Part shown: positions 1-13,600 of the stretch, one piece after another
Numbering within the stretch: the first letter of the stretch is position 1
Layout of the letters: each line of letters starts with the position of its first letter
The notes under the pieces: model-generated
The model's database searches: none
What the model was told of the DNA's origin: nothing
Seen by the model: only the letters and a program-made list of their open reading frames with translations
Program-made: the position numbers and the translations under genes
DNA from: Amaranthus tricolor
Lineage: Eukaryota > Streptophyta > Magnoliopsida > Caryophyllales > Amaranthaceae
Reading direction: 5' to 3'
Length of the DNA stretch: 64,000 nt
Assembly (NCBI RefSeq): GCF_026212465.1
Contig: NC_080058.1
Span: 12,206,893 to 12,270,892, forward strand

Positions 1-582
1 TGCTGAGATGGATGTGTGGTAATACTATGATAGATAGGATAAGAAACCAGGAGTTCAGGGAAAAGTTAGGGGTTACACCTCTCTTCGCAAAGATGCGGGA
101 GAACAGGTTGAGATGGTTTGGGCATGTGCAGAGAAAGATACATGATGCCCCAGTAAAAAGGATCGTATGCATCATAGTGGAGGGCAAGAGAAGTCGAGGA
201 AGACCTAAGAAAACGTGCGAAGAACAGACTAAAAGTGATAAGCATGAACTTCACCTCTTCAAGGACCTGATCAAGAATAGGGGCAGTTGGCAGCGCCTTA
301 TCCATGTCTTAGATTACTAAATCCGTCCCATTTAACCATCGTTTGTTATAGTTCATTGCATTTAATTATCCCTCTTTACCTCCTTCTTTACTTTTATCTT
401 TATTTTTAGTTATTTGTACGTATTCTATTTATTCTATTCGTAGGTTGCTGCTTTTTCTCTCTGAAAACCTTTCTCAAGCCGAGAGACTCTTTCACCACAC
501 TTTTCTCTATGGGTATAAGCTGTCGTCTTTCTTCCCTCCCCAAACTCTGACCATAGTTTTCTATGAGAGAGATACACTAGGT
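1..582 (+). mobile_element. 3' end of a LINE (RTE-type) retrotransposon
   Basis: Positions 12-320 are open and encode the C-terminal tail of a non-LTR reverse transcriptase protein. The typical block is visible: RLRWFGHVQRK, followed by a basic RGRPKKT stretch and a short helix ending at the stop codon. The upstream reverse transcriptase lies outside the window. The roughly 260 bp after the stop look like the pyrimidine-rich 3' UTR of plant RTE-type LINEs and run directly into a long TG microsatellite, which is how RTE elements commonly end. The tail assignment rests on the motif block; the clade (RTE) is an inference. Confidence 0.7.
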
Positions 583-1104
<522 letters not shown>

Positions 1105-1376
1105 CTCCCTCCGAACCAATTTAGTTGTCTCATTTCCTTATTTGGTAAAGTCTTTTTAGTTGTCCCATTTCTATTTTTGTCAATTTTTTTTACCTAAATA
1201 TCCTTAGTTTACACAAGTAATTACGAATATATCCCATGTACCTTACTTACCCAACTACCCTTCATTACTTACCCTTTTCTACTTACCCTTTACTACTTAT
1301 TCTTTTTAATAGACCCCACACAATTTTTAATAACCGTGCCCAAGCAAATGGGACATCTAAATTGATTCGGAGGGAG
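1105..1376. mobile_element. Stowaway-like MITE (Tc1/mariner type)
   Basis: A 272-bp non-coding element. The left end begins CTCCCTCCGAACCAATTTAG and the right end is its imperfect reverse complement, ending CGGAGGGAG. TA dinucleotides flank both sides (1103-1104 and 1377-1378), the expected target duplication of Stowaway-type MITEs. It lies about 680 bp upstream of the terpene synthase start codon. Confidence 0.88.
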
Positions 1377-1990
1377 TATCAATCAAAATTGGTTTACAAC
1401 ATAATGTTTTTATGATCGATAAAATTAATCAAATAATATTTCATCTCTATTTACGTTTAATGGGAAGACAATTTCCTCGAGCGAGGACATAATGATCGCA
1501 TTATTAAATCTAAAAAATTGTAGGCAAGTATGTTCTGAGCAACGTCAGCGAAGGGGCAGCTGTTATGCATTAATTACTTGATCAGATAAGGCGGCTTGAC
1601 GACATGTTTATTTTAAGGATTCGATCAGCTTATATGCATTACTTGGTCAGATAAGGTTGCTTGACGACATGTTTATTTTAATCATAATTTATTTTAATGT
1701 ATTATTTTGACTCTTTACATAATTTAATTTATTATTTTGATCATTTATATATTAAACTATATACATCTAAAAATTACATAAAAACATAATATTATAAAAG
1801 TATGTGATTAGATAATTCAAATAAGATCCCACTTCACTATAACTTTTCTTACGTATTAGCCGTAATATATAAAATAAGCTTAAACGATAAATAGTATTTG
1901 TTATGTAGCCACTATTTTAAAAATAGATAAAGTATTAAATAAAATACAAGTGAATGCACGACACTTCAAATCAGCATGCACAGTGCACCG
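1377..1990. other. Upstream region of the terpene synthase, with a direct repeat
   Basis: No coding potential. It contains an imperfect direct repeat of about 45 bp (about 1567-1614 and 1636-1680), both copies carrying GATAAGG, then a CTTGACGACATG block and TTTATTTTA. The rest is AT-rich. As the immediate 5' flank it may hold promoter elements, but none can be assigned beyond the TATA box. Confidence 0.6.
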
Positions 1991-1991
1991 C

Positions 1992-1999
1992 TATATATA
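1992..1999 (+). promoter_or_regulatory. Putative TATA box of the terpene synthase gene
   Basis: TATATATA lies 57 bp upstream of the start codon at 2056. That leaves room for transcription to start about 30 bp downstream and for a leader of roughly 25-35 nt. The motif is seen; its function is inferred from position. Confidence 0.5.
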
Positions 2000-2055
2000 C
2001 TACATATCTTAGCTTACTAATAAGCTAACAAATACTCTCCATACTGAAACTGTAT

Positions 2056-5000
2056 ATGGATTCTTACCGTGTACCAGAAATTGTTCGCCCCCTTGCTGAT
2101 TTTCCCCCTGATAAATGGGCCCACTATTTTCTCAATCACACTCCCCTTGACAAGGTATTACTAATGCCTACGCCGTTGCTTTTTTATTTTTTTGGCATTA
2201 TTTTACCTTTTTAAGCGACAATTCTTTTACTCTCTTTAATTTTCTATATGCAGCTTATTAATCTCAGTATCAATTAATGTTAGTCAATTGTAATTGGGGT
2301 AAAATGATAGGGACAAAGAAGTAATTATATCTAATATATTGGATCTATTTAAGGTCTAAGGGAGTTGTTTGGTGAATAACTTTTACATGGTTTTTAGTTG
2401 GTTAAAAAGCTATAAATACGTGTCGGTAATAACTGATAAAAAGATGGCTTTTAAGTTAAAATGAAAATGATAGTTTTGTCGGCTTTTTTAACGGCTATTA
2501 ACTTAATAATTTACTTTTCTTCCAATAAACTGTCAAGAACGCATATTTATTCAATCAAATATTTCCTTAAATATTTTACTTATCTAATTAGCTTTAAAAC
2601 TTTCATAAACAATTAACACTTTCAGTCGATTAAACAAGCCAACAATCATTTATCCAATAACTCAAATTCCCCATACTATATACGGACTCAATATACCGAC
2701 TATATTGAAAGTGGCGATAAAGAAAAAAATTTTAACATATTTTTCGTATGTTTATTGTTTAGGCAATAATAATTTCTAACAAATTTATTTTATAATAGTT
2801 TTCAACATGGTACGTGATACTAATTAATAATCTAGGATTGATCAACACCATGAGAGATTCTGAGCATGTTCAACTGCAGAGAGCTTTTGACAAATTAGGG
2901 GACACAATATTAAATTATTTAGTATATGTTAGGTATTTAAAGATACAAAATTATTAAAAAAAATCATAATTTTAAAAATTACAGAAGGCCTTCTCAAAAC
3001 TTGTTAATTTTTGCTCCTGTCTTTCATCAACGCACTAAAATTTCACCCAGCTAGCTAATTGATCAAGCAACTAACTATATTCGGAATCAAAACCAAAAAC
3101 TATATTATTTTAGAGGCCCATCTCATCACACACTAACTTTTAGCCACAACATGTTACATAATCTATAAATTATATATAGTTGTGCTTATTGTAGGTTTCA
3201 CAAAACCATATGGAACAAAAGATCAAAGTGCTCAAAGAAGAAGTGCAAAAAGAGCTAGTAATTCCTATTGTAAATGATCCAAAAGAAAGACTTGTTTTGA
3301 TTGATGAAATTCAAAGACTTGGGGTGGCTTATCATTTTGAGGAAGCAATAGAAGCCAACCTACAAGAATTTTACAAAAATGATAATGTTGGTTTGTGCTA
3401 TAAGGGTGATCTTCAATATGTTTCTCTAAAATTTCGTCTATTAAGACAACATGGCCTTTGCATATCAAGTGGTAAACTACTACTCCATATAGCATAAAAT
3501 GTTTGATTTAGACTCTCCTAATTAACTTGTCCCCTTATCAAAGCTTAACACAAATCTTTTTTCCCTCATATAACTTAATTTTCTTTAAATAAGTCATAAA
3601 ATAGGACATGCAATTAATACTTTCTTCAATTCACTACTAATGTCTCATTTGCTTAATGCACTATATCCAATACACTTATTTTATTCATAATATCTCTAGT
3701 TGTCCATAATTAAAAATTATGGAAAGTTGATATGAATAATCCTTACATTTTGACAAATCAAACAAGATTCTGCTTGAGTACGTTTTAACTTATAGATTAA
3801 TAACAATGTACAAATTAAGAGTAAGAGATAAATAGTGTTCAAAAAACAAATGGGATATCTCTAGTGAATTAGAGGGAGTACAATACATAATGAAAAATTC
3901 AACTTAACTAATAATGAAATATTGACTCTTATCCTAACAAAAAATTAATTTTTTCTAAACTTAACTTAAATCATGTAAAATAATCTAAGGTAGGTTTTAA
4001 ATTTTTTCATTGCTTACTTATAACTTTTCAAAGACTATTCTACTTTGTTAAATAATTATTGTAAACTTTCTTAATTTGTATTATCTTTCTTTTACAAAGC
4101 TATATTTTAACACAAATAATTAATAGAAAACTTATGATGCATTTTTTATGAATTATTTAAACTATTAGTCAATATATGTGTTTTATAACTTATCAGATAT
4201 ATAAATTAAAAACTCTTCTTTCGAGAGAATTATAATATATAAACTTATTAGCTATAAGTGAAATTTAAAAGATATTTACCTTATTGATCAACATTAACTT
4301 TAATTTTATTTGAGTTCATCATAACTTTTTGATCAATGATCATTAAATGAACTTTTTTTGACCAAATCATTAATTGAATTTTTATTTGAAATCATTAATT
4401 GAACTTAGAGTCATAAAAAATTAGGCCTTAAAATTAATTTTTGTATGATTGTACTTTGTTCAGTTCGTCATTTATTGGTTGAACTTCACATATTGTAAAT
4501 ATAAGGCCAAAATTTAATGTCCATTTGTTTTCATTGGGTATTTGAACACGTCTTTAATATTTAAAAAATTTATAATTCTCTTATTTAATTTATTTTAAAA
4601 TAATTATTAAATACTTATTATTTTTTTATTTTGAGATTATTTTTAAAGTTTGATTTTATTTAAATTTTGTTTTGGAATTATTCAGTTATTTATTTTTGGT
4701 AAATTTTATTTCTGAATTTCATATTTACTTTAAATTTATTTCCTTATATATTTAATTGAATTAACTAGATATTTATATATTTAAAGTAAATTACTGATTT
4801 TATTTTATTTTAAATTTTAGTTTAAAATTACTCTTATTCAATTTTTTAATTCTATTTAAAAGTTTTAATTACTATAAAATTGAATTGTCACCTACTTAAA
4901 TATTTTAATATTATTTTCTCTAAAAAAATTTTAATATTAAATTTAAATTTGCAGAATATTTCATATTCAATGCCCTTTTGCCAGTGCTAAGGTCAATCTT

Positions 5001-8000
5001 GTCGGAAAATGGGACATTGGCATCGCATCACCCTTAATAGGGAATGTCATTCGAAAATACCTGCCAAATGAGTAAATGGTCCCCTATCTTTTTAACAACG
5101 TTAATCGTGACATTTGTTTTAAAAAATTCGTCGTGTTGGCTTTATAAACGGCGTTAAATACAATTTCGATTTGTTTTTTAAAAATGTAGGCCATTGAGTA
5201 ATTATTTCGATTAAATTGCCAAGTTATAGACCCGTTAGATTTGATTGCAATGTTTATTTTTCAAACAACTAGTCTATTGAGATACCGTCTTTTTGAGAGA
5301 CCTATTTCAAGCTCAACCCAATAAAAATTAATATCTACTTATCGTATTCTTAATGCCTACTTACAATATTTTAAATGTCAACTTACGTCATTTTTAATGT
5401 CTACTTACAATATTTTCAAAAAATATATAATGGGCCGACCCAATTAGAGATTGTCTCTTAACGAAACTATCTTTCACAAGAATTTGTGTTTTTCAAAAAC
5501 AATTGCTGGCACTGGAAATTCGGCGAATGTGTACTAATTTCGATTAAATTTACCAACTACTTCCCCCTAATAATGGTTTCAATGTTCATTTTCCAAATGA
5601 AGTAGTTGCAATTGGTAAAAATTACAGTAAAATATTTTCTCGTATTGTGAAAATAAGAGTGAATAAATACTTATTTAGACTGACAGTAATAATGATGTTA
5701 AATAAGTTCTCGATTTTCATGCCTGAAAAATCAACGAACGAGCAAAGATTTCGACATATTGGTAAAATTAACGTTACATATCTTCTCAAATTTCTTATTG
5801 AAAAAAATAGGTAAATAAGTACTCTTTTCAACTGGATTGTCAAACTTTATAAACCTCACAAATTGTTGCTGACGTTTATTAGCCATTATAATGCATAAAA
5901 TGACTATCAATGATCATAAAACTTTTAAATTTGAAATTTTATTGGGATTTGAAATAGGAAAAATTATTGAGAATAATTTCTAATTTTTAGGTTTTTTTGT
6001 GAATAACCCTTACTTTTGATTATTCACGAATAATTCAAACTTTTCACGTAATTTGCGCATAGCACCCTCATCGAAAATGTGACCGGCTACAGCTGGTGAT
6101 AGAGCCGTTTGTAACCCGTTCTCTTCCTTCTTATTGTTGCCATATTTTTCCTCCTTCTTACTCCATATCTCCATTGTTAAACCCGACTTTATGAGAGAAA
6201 AAATTCAGTTCATCCACCTTACGTTGTTTTTTTTTTCTCTTTTTTTTTCTTTTTTTTTCTTTTTTTTTTTTTTGCAAAAATGAATTCTCATTGTTTTTTT
6301 CTCTATTGTTAAACCCAACTTTAGGAAATAGAAATTCAATTCATTCCTTTACTTTTTTTTTCTCCATTGTTACAGAAATTCACACATTTAAGGCTAAAAT
6401 CACATTTAAGAGATTCACATATAAACATCAATTGGGATGTAAATGAATCGAAGAAATTCGCAAATTGAAGATAATGGGTGACCATTCGAAAATTTAAGCA
6501 GAAATTCGCAAATAATAATACTCAAATCTCCATGAGAATAGCAGCTTACCATTTTTATGAAGAACAACAACAAAAACAACCAGATTCAACATTCCTTCTT
6601 TAAACTTGGGGGTGAAATGATGAACCTTAGAATTGGAAAATGCAAATTGGGGGTTTTGAGAATGAACCCTTGAATTTTAGGGTGAAATGAATTGATATGT
6701 AATTCAAATTGGCATGTAATTGAATGTGGAAGAAGGTTATTTTGGTGAAGACATTAAACCCATATTTTCGACCTACTATAGCCAGTCACAATTTCGATAA
6801 GGGTGCTGTGAGCAAGTAAGGTATAAAGTTCGAATTTGTCATGAATAATCAAAAGTAGGGATTATTCACAGGAAAATGTAAAAAATAAAAATTATTCTCT
6901 AACAATTTTTTCTTTAAAATATAAAGAAAATTTAAAATTAATATGCCAAACTATTGTTGATCCACTCAAATTGAACTCAGTTATAAGCTAATTCAATATA
7001 AACTAAAGTATATATTAAAGTTGTCTTCTTTAAATGAACCAAAGTATTAGTTTTCAATCAATATTTTAAATGGTTAAAGCTAATTAAGAAACAAGGCATT
7101 AATATGAGATGAATGTGATTATTAAATTGATAAATGGGTGCAGAAATCTTTGATGAGTTTAAGAAGAAGGATGACAGTTTCATCGAAAATAATGTGGAAG
7201 GGATTTTAAGCTTGTATGAAGCATGTCAACTGAGATTAGATGGAGAGAATGTATTAGAAGAAGCCCTTCTTTTTACTACAACTCATTTAACCTTTTTAGT
7301 TTCATCATCAACTTTAAGCTCTTCAATGGCTGAACAAATCAGTCGCTCTTTAAAGAGACCTCTTTACAAGCGTACAACACCACTTGAAGCCAAGCATCAA
7401 ATTACCATTTATCAGCTTCACCCTTCACATAATCAATCTCTCCTAAGACTTGCCAAACTCAATTTTAACTTGCTTCAATCACAACACAAAATGGAGATAA
7501 ATGATATCTACAGGTATATTCTTATATGCTTTTATTATTCTCTCTATATATAATGATTTGAATCATAAGAAAATCAATAAAAAAAGTAAAAAATGAAAGC
7601 AAGTCTAAATAAAAGTTTAAATGATGTACATACATATTGAGGTGTTATCCTAATTTTAGTAACTTGCATTTTCGTTATAGTTATTGTTTGATCTTAGGTA
7701 TGTATAAAGGTCTTTTCATATTCTTTACATATAGGTGGACAATAAACATGGATTATAGTGGAAAATTTCCATATGCAAGGGAAAGAGTAACGGAGAGCTT
7801 CTTTTGGGCATTAGGAGTGTGCTATGAACCCAAATATGCATATGCTCGTAAACTCCTATGCAAATTCACGATATTAATAACTGCTGTAGACGACATATAT
7901 GACTCGTATGGCACCATCCACGAGTTGGAGCTTTTCACTGATGTTGTTCACAGGTATTTACTAAATTGTACAAAATAAATAATAATCATCCATCAATTTT

Positions 8001-9472
8001 ATGGATACTCTAATATGCTATTCAATTTCAGATGGGACTCCACTCGTTTTAATCAACTTCCGGACTACTTTAAATTTTTGTACCAATTTCAGCTTCATAC
8101 AATCCAAGAGTTTGAACAAGAATTGACTAATCAAGGAAAATCACATGATTTATCTTATCTCAAAAAGGAAGTATGTTCAACTTTGATTGACCCTTTTTTT
8201 TCATTTATTTTTATTCAAAACGTTAATTTCAAGTTTATAACCCCATAATATGTTATAGACTCTGTTACAACCTCTCACATGAGAGTCTATTAGGCTAAAA
8301 GTATGGATAATGCACGAGTTCTCACTCTAAATTTAAACTGATACTATGTTATAAAGTCAACTCAACTAAAAGTCTAAACTTCTAATTGAGTTGATATACT
8401 TAATTAATTGAGTATGATTGAACTTTGTTTTTATATTATATAGTTCGAAAATATATGCGAAGCCTACCTACAAGAAGCTAGATGGCTTCATGAAAAGTTA
8501 ATGCCAACTTATGAAGAGTATATAAAGGTTGGGGTTACAACAAGCATCATCCCTTGTTTGCTCATGGCAACTCTTCAAGGCATGGGCGATATTGCAAGAA
8601 AAGAAGACCTTGAATGGATTTTCCGAAAATCGAAGTCCAAAAAAGCCACAGGCATTCTCTGCAGGATCATGAATGACATCCACGGACACAAGGTATGCGT
8701 TGAATCTTCATTTACTATGTCACTTTGAGATTGCTATATCAATAATGATATTTTAGCTCATAACATTTTACCTCATAAGATGTCAATAACTTATGGTGTA
8801 CTTCCTCTGTTCTAAAATACTTGTAACGTTAGATTTCTAATGCAGTTTAACATACTAATTAAATCCTTAATATCTCTAATTATATTGAATAAAAAATTTG
8901 ATATTAATCTTCTTTGCATTGAGATGAATCAAATAAGACTATGTTTTAAATTACAGATTAAAAACTAATTATTTCAAATTGAGGGTGATAAATAAATAGT
9001 GTAATTAATTTAGAACGGAGAAAGTATGGGTATGATGTTTCAATGAATTAGTATATGGATGGTATGCTTGTCAAAATCATTATATGCGTGTATGATTTTG
9101 TGATAATGCTCTTATATGTTATATATGTATAATTTCTATTCATTTATATTATTTCTAATAAAAAATTTTGTATGGGTACAGGAGGAGCGAAAGAGAAACC
9201 ATATACCCTCAGCTGTGGAATGCTATATGGCAAACTATGGCGTATCAGCAGAAGATGCTTATAAGGAGCTGGAGAAGAAAGTGGAGGAAGAATGGAAGAA
9301 CGTAAGAGCTGAGATGATTCGACCAACTGTTGTTCCGATGCCAATTCTAATGCGAATTCTCAACGCATGTAAGACAATGTACGATTTGTACAAGGACGGA
9401 GAAGATGGCTTTACTCGTGCTGAATTTATGAAATCTCAAATCAAAGCACTACTTATAGAACCTGTTATATAA
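2056..9472 (+). CDS. Class I terpene synthase (TPS-a-like, probable sesquiterpene synthase), 7 exons
   Basis: The spliced reading frame is intact and encodes 547 aa. Exons: 2056-2154, 3195-3471, 7144-7513, 7735-7953, 8032-8170, 8444-8692, 9182-9472; all introns are GT-AG and phases agree. Exons 4, 5 and 6 are 219, 139 and 249 nt, typical of plant TPS genes. The N-terminal alpha-helical domain runs to about residue 240. The C-terminal catalytic domain has an RxR motif (264-266), DDIYD (301-305, the Mg-binding DDxxD) and an NSE/DTE-type motif at 445-453 (N445, D446, E453) with Gly449 where Ser or Thr is usual. There is no N-terminal extension resembling a plastid transit peptide and no RR(x)8W, so a cytosolic enzyme cyclising farnesyl diphosphate is the best guess; product unknown. 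Introns 1 (1.0 kb) and 2 (3.7 kb) are long, and intron 2 carries two transposons. Confidence 0.93.
2351..2650. mobile_element. Possible hAT-type MITE in terpene synthase intron 1
   Basis: A non-coding block whose left edge reads GTTGTTTGGTGAATAAC. Its right edge contains TTAAACAAGCCAAC, partly the reverse complement of the left edge. This resembles the loose TTGTTTG...CAAAC ends of hAT MITEs and the block at 62549-62771. The ends match weakly and I see no target duplication, so the call is tentative. Confidence 0.3.
3620..3878. mobile_element. Degenerate Stowaway-like MITE in terpene synthase intron 2
   Basis: The left end begins CTTTCTTCAATTCACTA. The right end, ending TAGTGAATTAGAGGGAG, is its imperfect reverse complement, and similarity continues inward over an ATGTCTCATTTG-like block. 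TA flanks both ends. The element is 259 bp and non-coding. Confidence 0.65.
5957..6912. mobile_element. Non-autonomous MULE with long terminal inverted repeats, in terpene synthase intron 2
   Basis: A 956-bp non-coding element. The first and last 140-150 bp are imperfect inverted repeats; shared blocks include GAGAATAATTT, CTACTTTTGATTATTCA and AGCACCCT-ATCGAAA-TGTGAC. The flanks carry a 9-bp near-duplication, TTTGAAATA (5948-5956) and TTTAAAATA (6913-6921), matching 8 of 9 bases, which is the Mutator-type duplication length. The interior has poly-T tracts and two diverged copies of a block around ATTGTTAAACCC. There is no transposase. It lies in the sense intron of an intact gene and is presumably spliced out. 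Confidence 0.8.
8801..9024. mobile_element. Stowaway-like MITE in terpene synthase intron 6
   Basis: A 224-bp element beginning CTTCCTCTGTTCTAAAATA and ending TTTAGAACGGAGAAAG, imperfect inverted repeats of each other, with TA on both sides (8799-8800, 9025-9026). Non-coding. Confidence 0.75.
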
Positions 9473-10681
9473 CAGTCTCAAGATTTGTGCTTGGTTTTCT
9501 GTTTGGTAGGTTGAGACTTGAGATGTTATTTACTTAAAAAACAAATAATAATGCTTGTAACATTGATCAAGTTGTTGAACTTCTCTAAGATGGATATGTA
9601 TGTCTTGTATGTGTGTATTGTCCATTCTTGAAATACTAAAATGAAGAGTTAGTTTCATTTGCTTAATTTGCTTGCATATTGGAATATAATTAGTTATAAA
9701 TTTTAGCCATAGTATTAAAATACGGCAACGGTTACGATTGCGGTAATGGAACAGTGATGCTGCAACGGGAGTGACGCGGTTATTGTAACCCTTAAATATC
9801 GGTCGACACCAAAAGATATCCAATGATACGGCCTAAAGCGTGTTTTTACACCTTTACAAAAAGGGAATATCAATTCGTTTATTTTGAAAATCTTTACAAC
9901 ATAGCTCATGTGATATGATAAGGCCTTGTTTTTACACTATGGTTTCAAAAGTATGTTTATCAAACCAATTGTTTATCGACATCGATAGCAAGTGGCAGAA
10001 GAGTGCAAGGCAAGTGTTGAAGTGCAGATAGTCAAGGCAAGGGACTCAGATGAGTAAGGCAGACATCAATTCCATTGAACTACACAAACCGCCTTCAGCT
10101 TTTAGCCGGGCAATATGCGCACCCTTGGATCTGCATTTACTTTCCTCATTGTCCGTGTTCATTGTTCTCGCTGAACTATACACAACACTACTGCCTTAAT
10201 CTGTAACCTCCGGTCCCTTATATTTGTTATGGACTATTCTCACAAAAACAACAAATTAACAAATCATAAACTATATACATGTTCAAAGACAGAAGAGTCA
10301 TTTACCAACATGTCCCAGCTTGGGCAGTACTCCACATGTAGTCTTTTATACAAGCCATTTCACCAACAATGACTCGGTTCTTCAAAACCATCAAAAAGGT
10401 GCAGTTTCAGGGTAGCATCCAGCAAGCAGAAAACGAATCACCAAGCCTGGAAAAAAATATAAATAAAAACGCATGTAATACAAGAAATTTCTGATACTCA
10501 AAACTGTACAGTATCGTAATCAAAAGCTGATTTTAGTGCTAAAAAGTATATACATGTCATATCCAAAACAAAGATAAAAAAATATGTACATGTGATTATT
10601 AGTTCTAGGAACAGTCTACAAATATGAGTTCATGTATGGTCTCCAGCTGTTAATGTGCTTGTAGAAAGTGCCACACTATAT
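9473..10681. other. Convergent intergenic region between the terpene synthase and HROB-like genes
   Basis: Contains the 3' UTR of the terpene synthase (just after 9472), a copy of an unclassified repeat (9712-9945) and, in its right part, the probable 3' UTR of the minus-strand HROB-like gene. No exact polyadenylation sites can be fixed and no further coding region is supported. Confidence 0.6.
9712..9945 (+). repeat. Unclassified dispersed repeat, copy 1
   Basis: This block aligns to the reverse complement of 13474-13703 over almost its full length. Shared segments include ACAGTGATG or ACAGTAATG, ATATCGGTC, TGATACGGCC and, at the far end, TTTTTACAC-ATGG. A shorter relative lies at 12108-12183. 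It is non-coding, has no clear inverted ends, and is interspersed around one gene. The transposon class is unknown. Confidence 0.65.
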
Positions 10682-13600
10682 TCAGTACTCATCCATGTCA
10701 AGTATGCAAAGCTGTTCATCTGTCCATTCCTGCACTGCAGTTCTAGATACTAGTTTCAGCCTTGGCTTCTTGATTCCAATTGTTCTTCTAGCTTCTTCAC
10801 AACTTTGTTCCACATTCACTTTCGAACTAACCCCATTTTCTATCTGACATACTGACTTTAGACTGCCATTTATTTCAGAAAAATCTCGCTTGGTTAGATT
10901 CTCAATGATGCTGGAAACACAACCAACTTTTCTAGGATGTTGCTTCTGATAGTCATCTACACCACAGATGTCAACATCGTCAACATTCTTAAGCATCCTT
11001 GAGCATTTTCCGATATCGACAATCTTCTTGAGCTTCTCACTTGCACTCATATCAAGATTATTTTCAAGCAGATGACTTTCAAAGTGAGTACCATTTGCCT
11101 GCACTATTGGATTACCCTGGCTCTCAAATATGTAAGGGGCAGAACTGAATTCTCCGGCCTGTCTACACTCATTGTTTTTAAAATCCTGAAAGTTAGTAAC
11201 CACACCTTCCAATGAATAAGAGTATGGTTGGCTGATTCTACCTGAATGGTCTCCCTTCCAAATACTGGGATCAGAACAAACTGGATCAATTTGAATGGGC
11301 TCCTTCAAAGTTTTATGAGATCCATTATCAATCTGTGTGCTTCCACTAAGAATCTTGGGCTGGTTGTAGTTTGTCTTTAGTGTAAGCTCTTGCATTACTG
11401 CTTTTCCTTTCAAATGATGCACATCTGCGACAACTCTTTCAGCTCTTCTAGATACAAGGGCAGAAGTCCCCTCTGGTATTACTGAGGTTTTGCTGAAAAC
11501 TAACCACCAAATATTGATGGTATTGATTAGTAGAGATGATCCTTAATGAGAGGCAATTTAAACTTTATTCAGGATTAAATTAAGAGAATAGTAGAGCATT
11601 TTTTTTTAGACAAAACTCTGTCAAACTCTGATTCACTGGAAGGGCAACATGAAACTTGCCTTAAAATATGCAATCAAAAAGCAACTCAAGGGTCAACATT
11701 AGTGTCAATTTGAAGTTTGAAAGCATATGGTTGCCCCTTTGTATGATAATGTTGATGAGTATGACAAAACAATTTCAAAAAGTAAAAAAAATTGAAGACA
11801 AAAGATAAAAGGTAAAAGCCAAGATTGAACTTTATATACGAACACTTTCAGAAGAGCTATGTATTACCACAAACTAAGATAATCAGCAAGCAAGTTCCAC
11901 AAAATAGACCACGAGCATAAAGGAGAAATTGAAATATACTTTACATACTGATACAAATCATATGAACTAATCATATTGGATGGTTAAATAGGAAATACAT
12001 ACAGTATGTATTAACTCTGCTCTGACCTTGGCCATGTTTGGAATTTCAAACCATTAAGACTCTAGGGAAAATGCAATAAATACGTTCATAATAATGCTGG
12101 AAAATTGTCATGTTTTCCGTCGATATTTGGCGTTACGATAACCGCATCACTGTTCAGTTACCGTGATCTCGATAATTCTTCATTTTATGACAGGCTTTGG
12201 CTATCTTTGCAGAAGCATGGATTTTTTAATTCACATAATTCTTTATATTGTCTACACTATGTACCAATGGACATTTAAAAAAAAGAGGAAACATTGATGA
12301 GTACTACCTTGAGTATTGTCTGGATTTGCCACAGGAAAATCTTTGACTTCACAGTCAACAGAAATTACCTGCAGTAAGAAGTAAGAAGCCTTGAGTTATT
12401 GGTGATAGAGGTACAATCATTATAGTCCATATGATGTAAAGATGTAGCTTAGCACAGAAAACAACTGCATAAGCAGCTAAATATGGATGCATAACACAAT
12501 ATTTTTTTATAAAACTTCTCATCCCAATGCCCATTGCTCCATGGCGATGCTTGTCCACTCATAAATATGTCATAAATATACATTACCACTTAGGGCACGT
12601 TCTCTACAACTAAGTTGAACTAAAAACTAAAATGGACTGAAGTGAACTGAAGGGCAAGGCACAACTTGGAACCGAGAAGCAACAACAATTTCATGCTGCC
12701 ATGGCATAAACAAGTATAATTAATATGTGTCAGTCTATACCCTTCATGAAATTGTATAAATCACGAGTTATGGCCACTAATAATCTCTAAATCTATCAAT
12801 TCTCTCCCAAACATCTTACTTTTCAATCAACTAGCTACTTCAACATGTTTCTTTTTTCTTTTGTTGGGAAAGCTCAAAGAATCTATATCCTTTTAACATG
12901 AACAAAACTGTCCCTATACAACAACAGAATATGGATTCACACAAATGTGTTGTTCTTGTAGAATACCGTGTTATAACTTGAAGATTCACTGGCTGGAACC
13001 TTATTCAATCCTTAATGGTTTATCATTAATAAGTGCATCCTTCATAAAGCCTAAGATAACCATCATAAAATCTGATTTGTTTTTAGTTAACCTTCTGCCC
13101 AAACTCTTTTCCAAGTTGGGCCCTAACCTCTTTACACCACTTGTGCGCTCCTCTCTAAATGCACATTTACGTATCAATGCTTCGTCTCATCATATTACAC
13201 AGATTCAGAATTTCCAAAAGAAAACAGATATACTACTTTTCAATATAAAGTATTAGCTACAACATTTCACTACCCCAACACCATTGAGTGGCATCCACCT
13301 AAGAGGCGATTTGAAAGGTTGATAATGATAGCAACGAGATTGTTTTTTGGTGACCCTTGATAGCAACATCATCTACAACTTCACATACACATGAAAAGCA
13401 CATGATCAATGGGTCATTTTAATATGTTCTATTATAACCTAAAACCAAAGATAATGGTATTAATAAAAGTTCACAACAAACTATGGTGTAAAAACAAAAT
13501 TGCATCGCATCACGTTGACCGCGTTGTTAAGGTTTTCAAAACCAACAAACCGATATTTCCGTAATGTTAAGTTGTAAAAAAGTCAGGTTTTTGGCCGTAT

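Noticed and set aside
5622..5843. 73-aa minus-strand ORF in terpene synthase intron 2
   Set aside because: AT-rich random ORF, no motif, antisense within an intron.
12945..13256. 103-aa plus-strand ORF
   Set aside because: Lies in intron 5 of the HROB-like gene, antisense, without recognisable domain.
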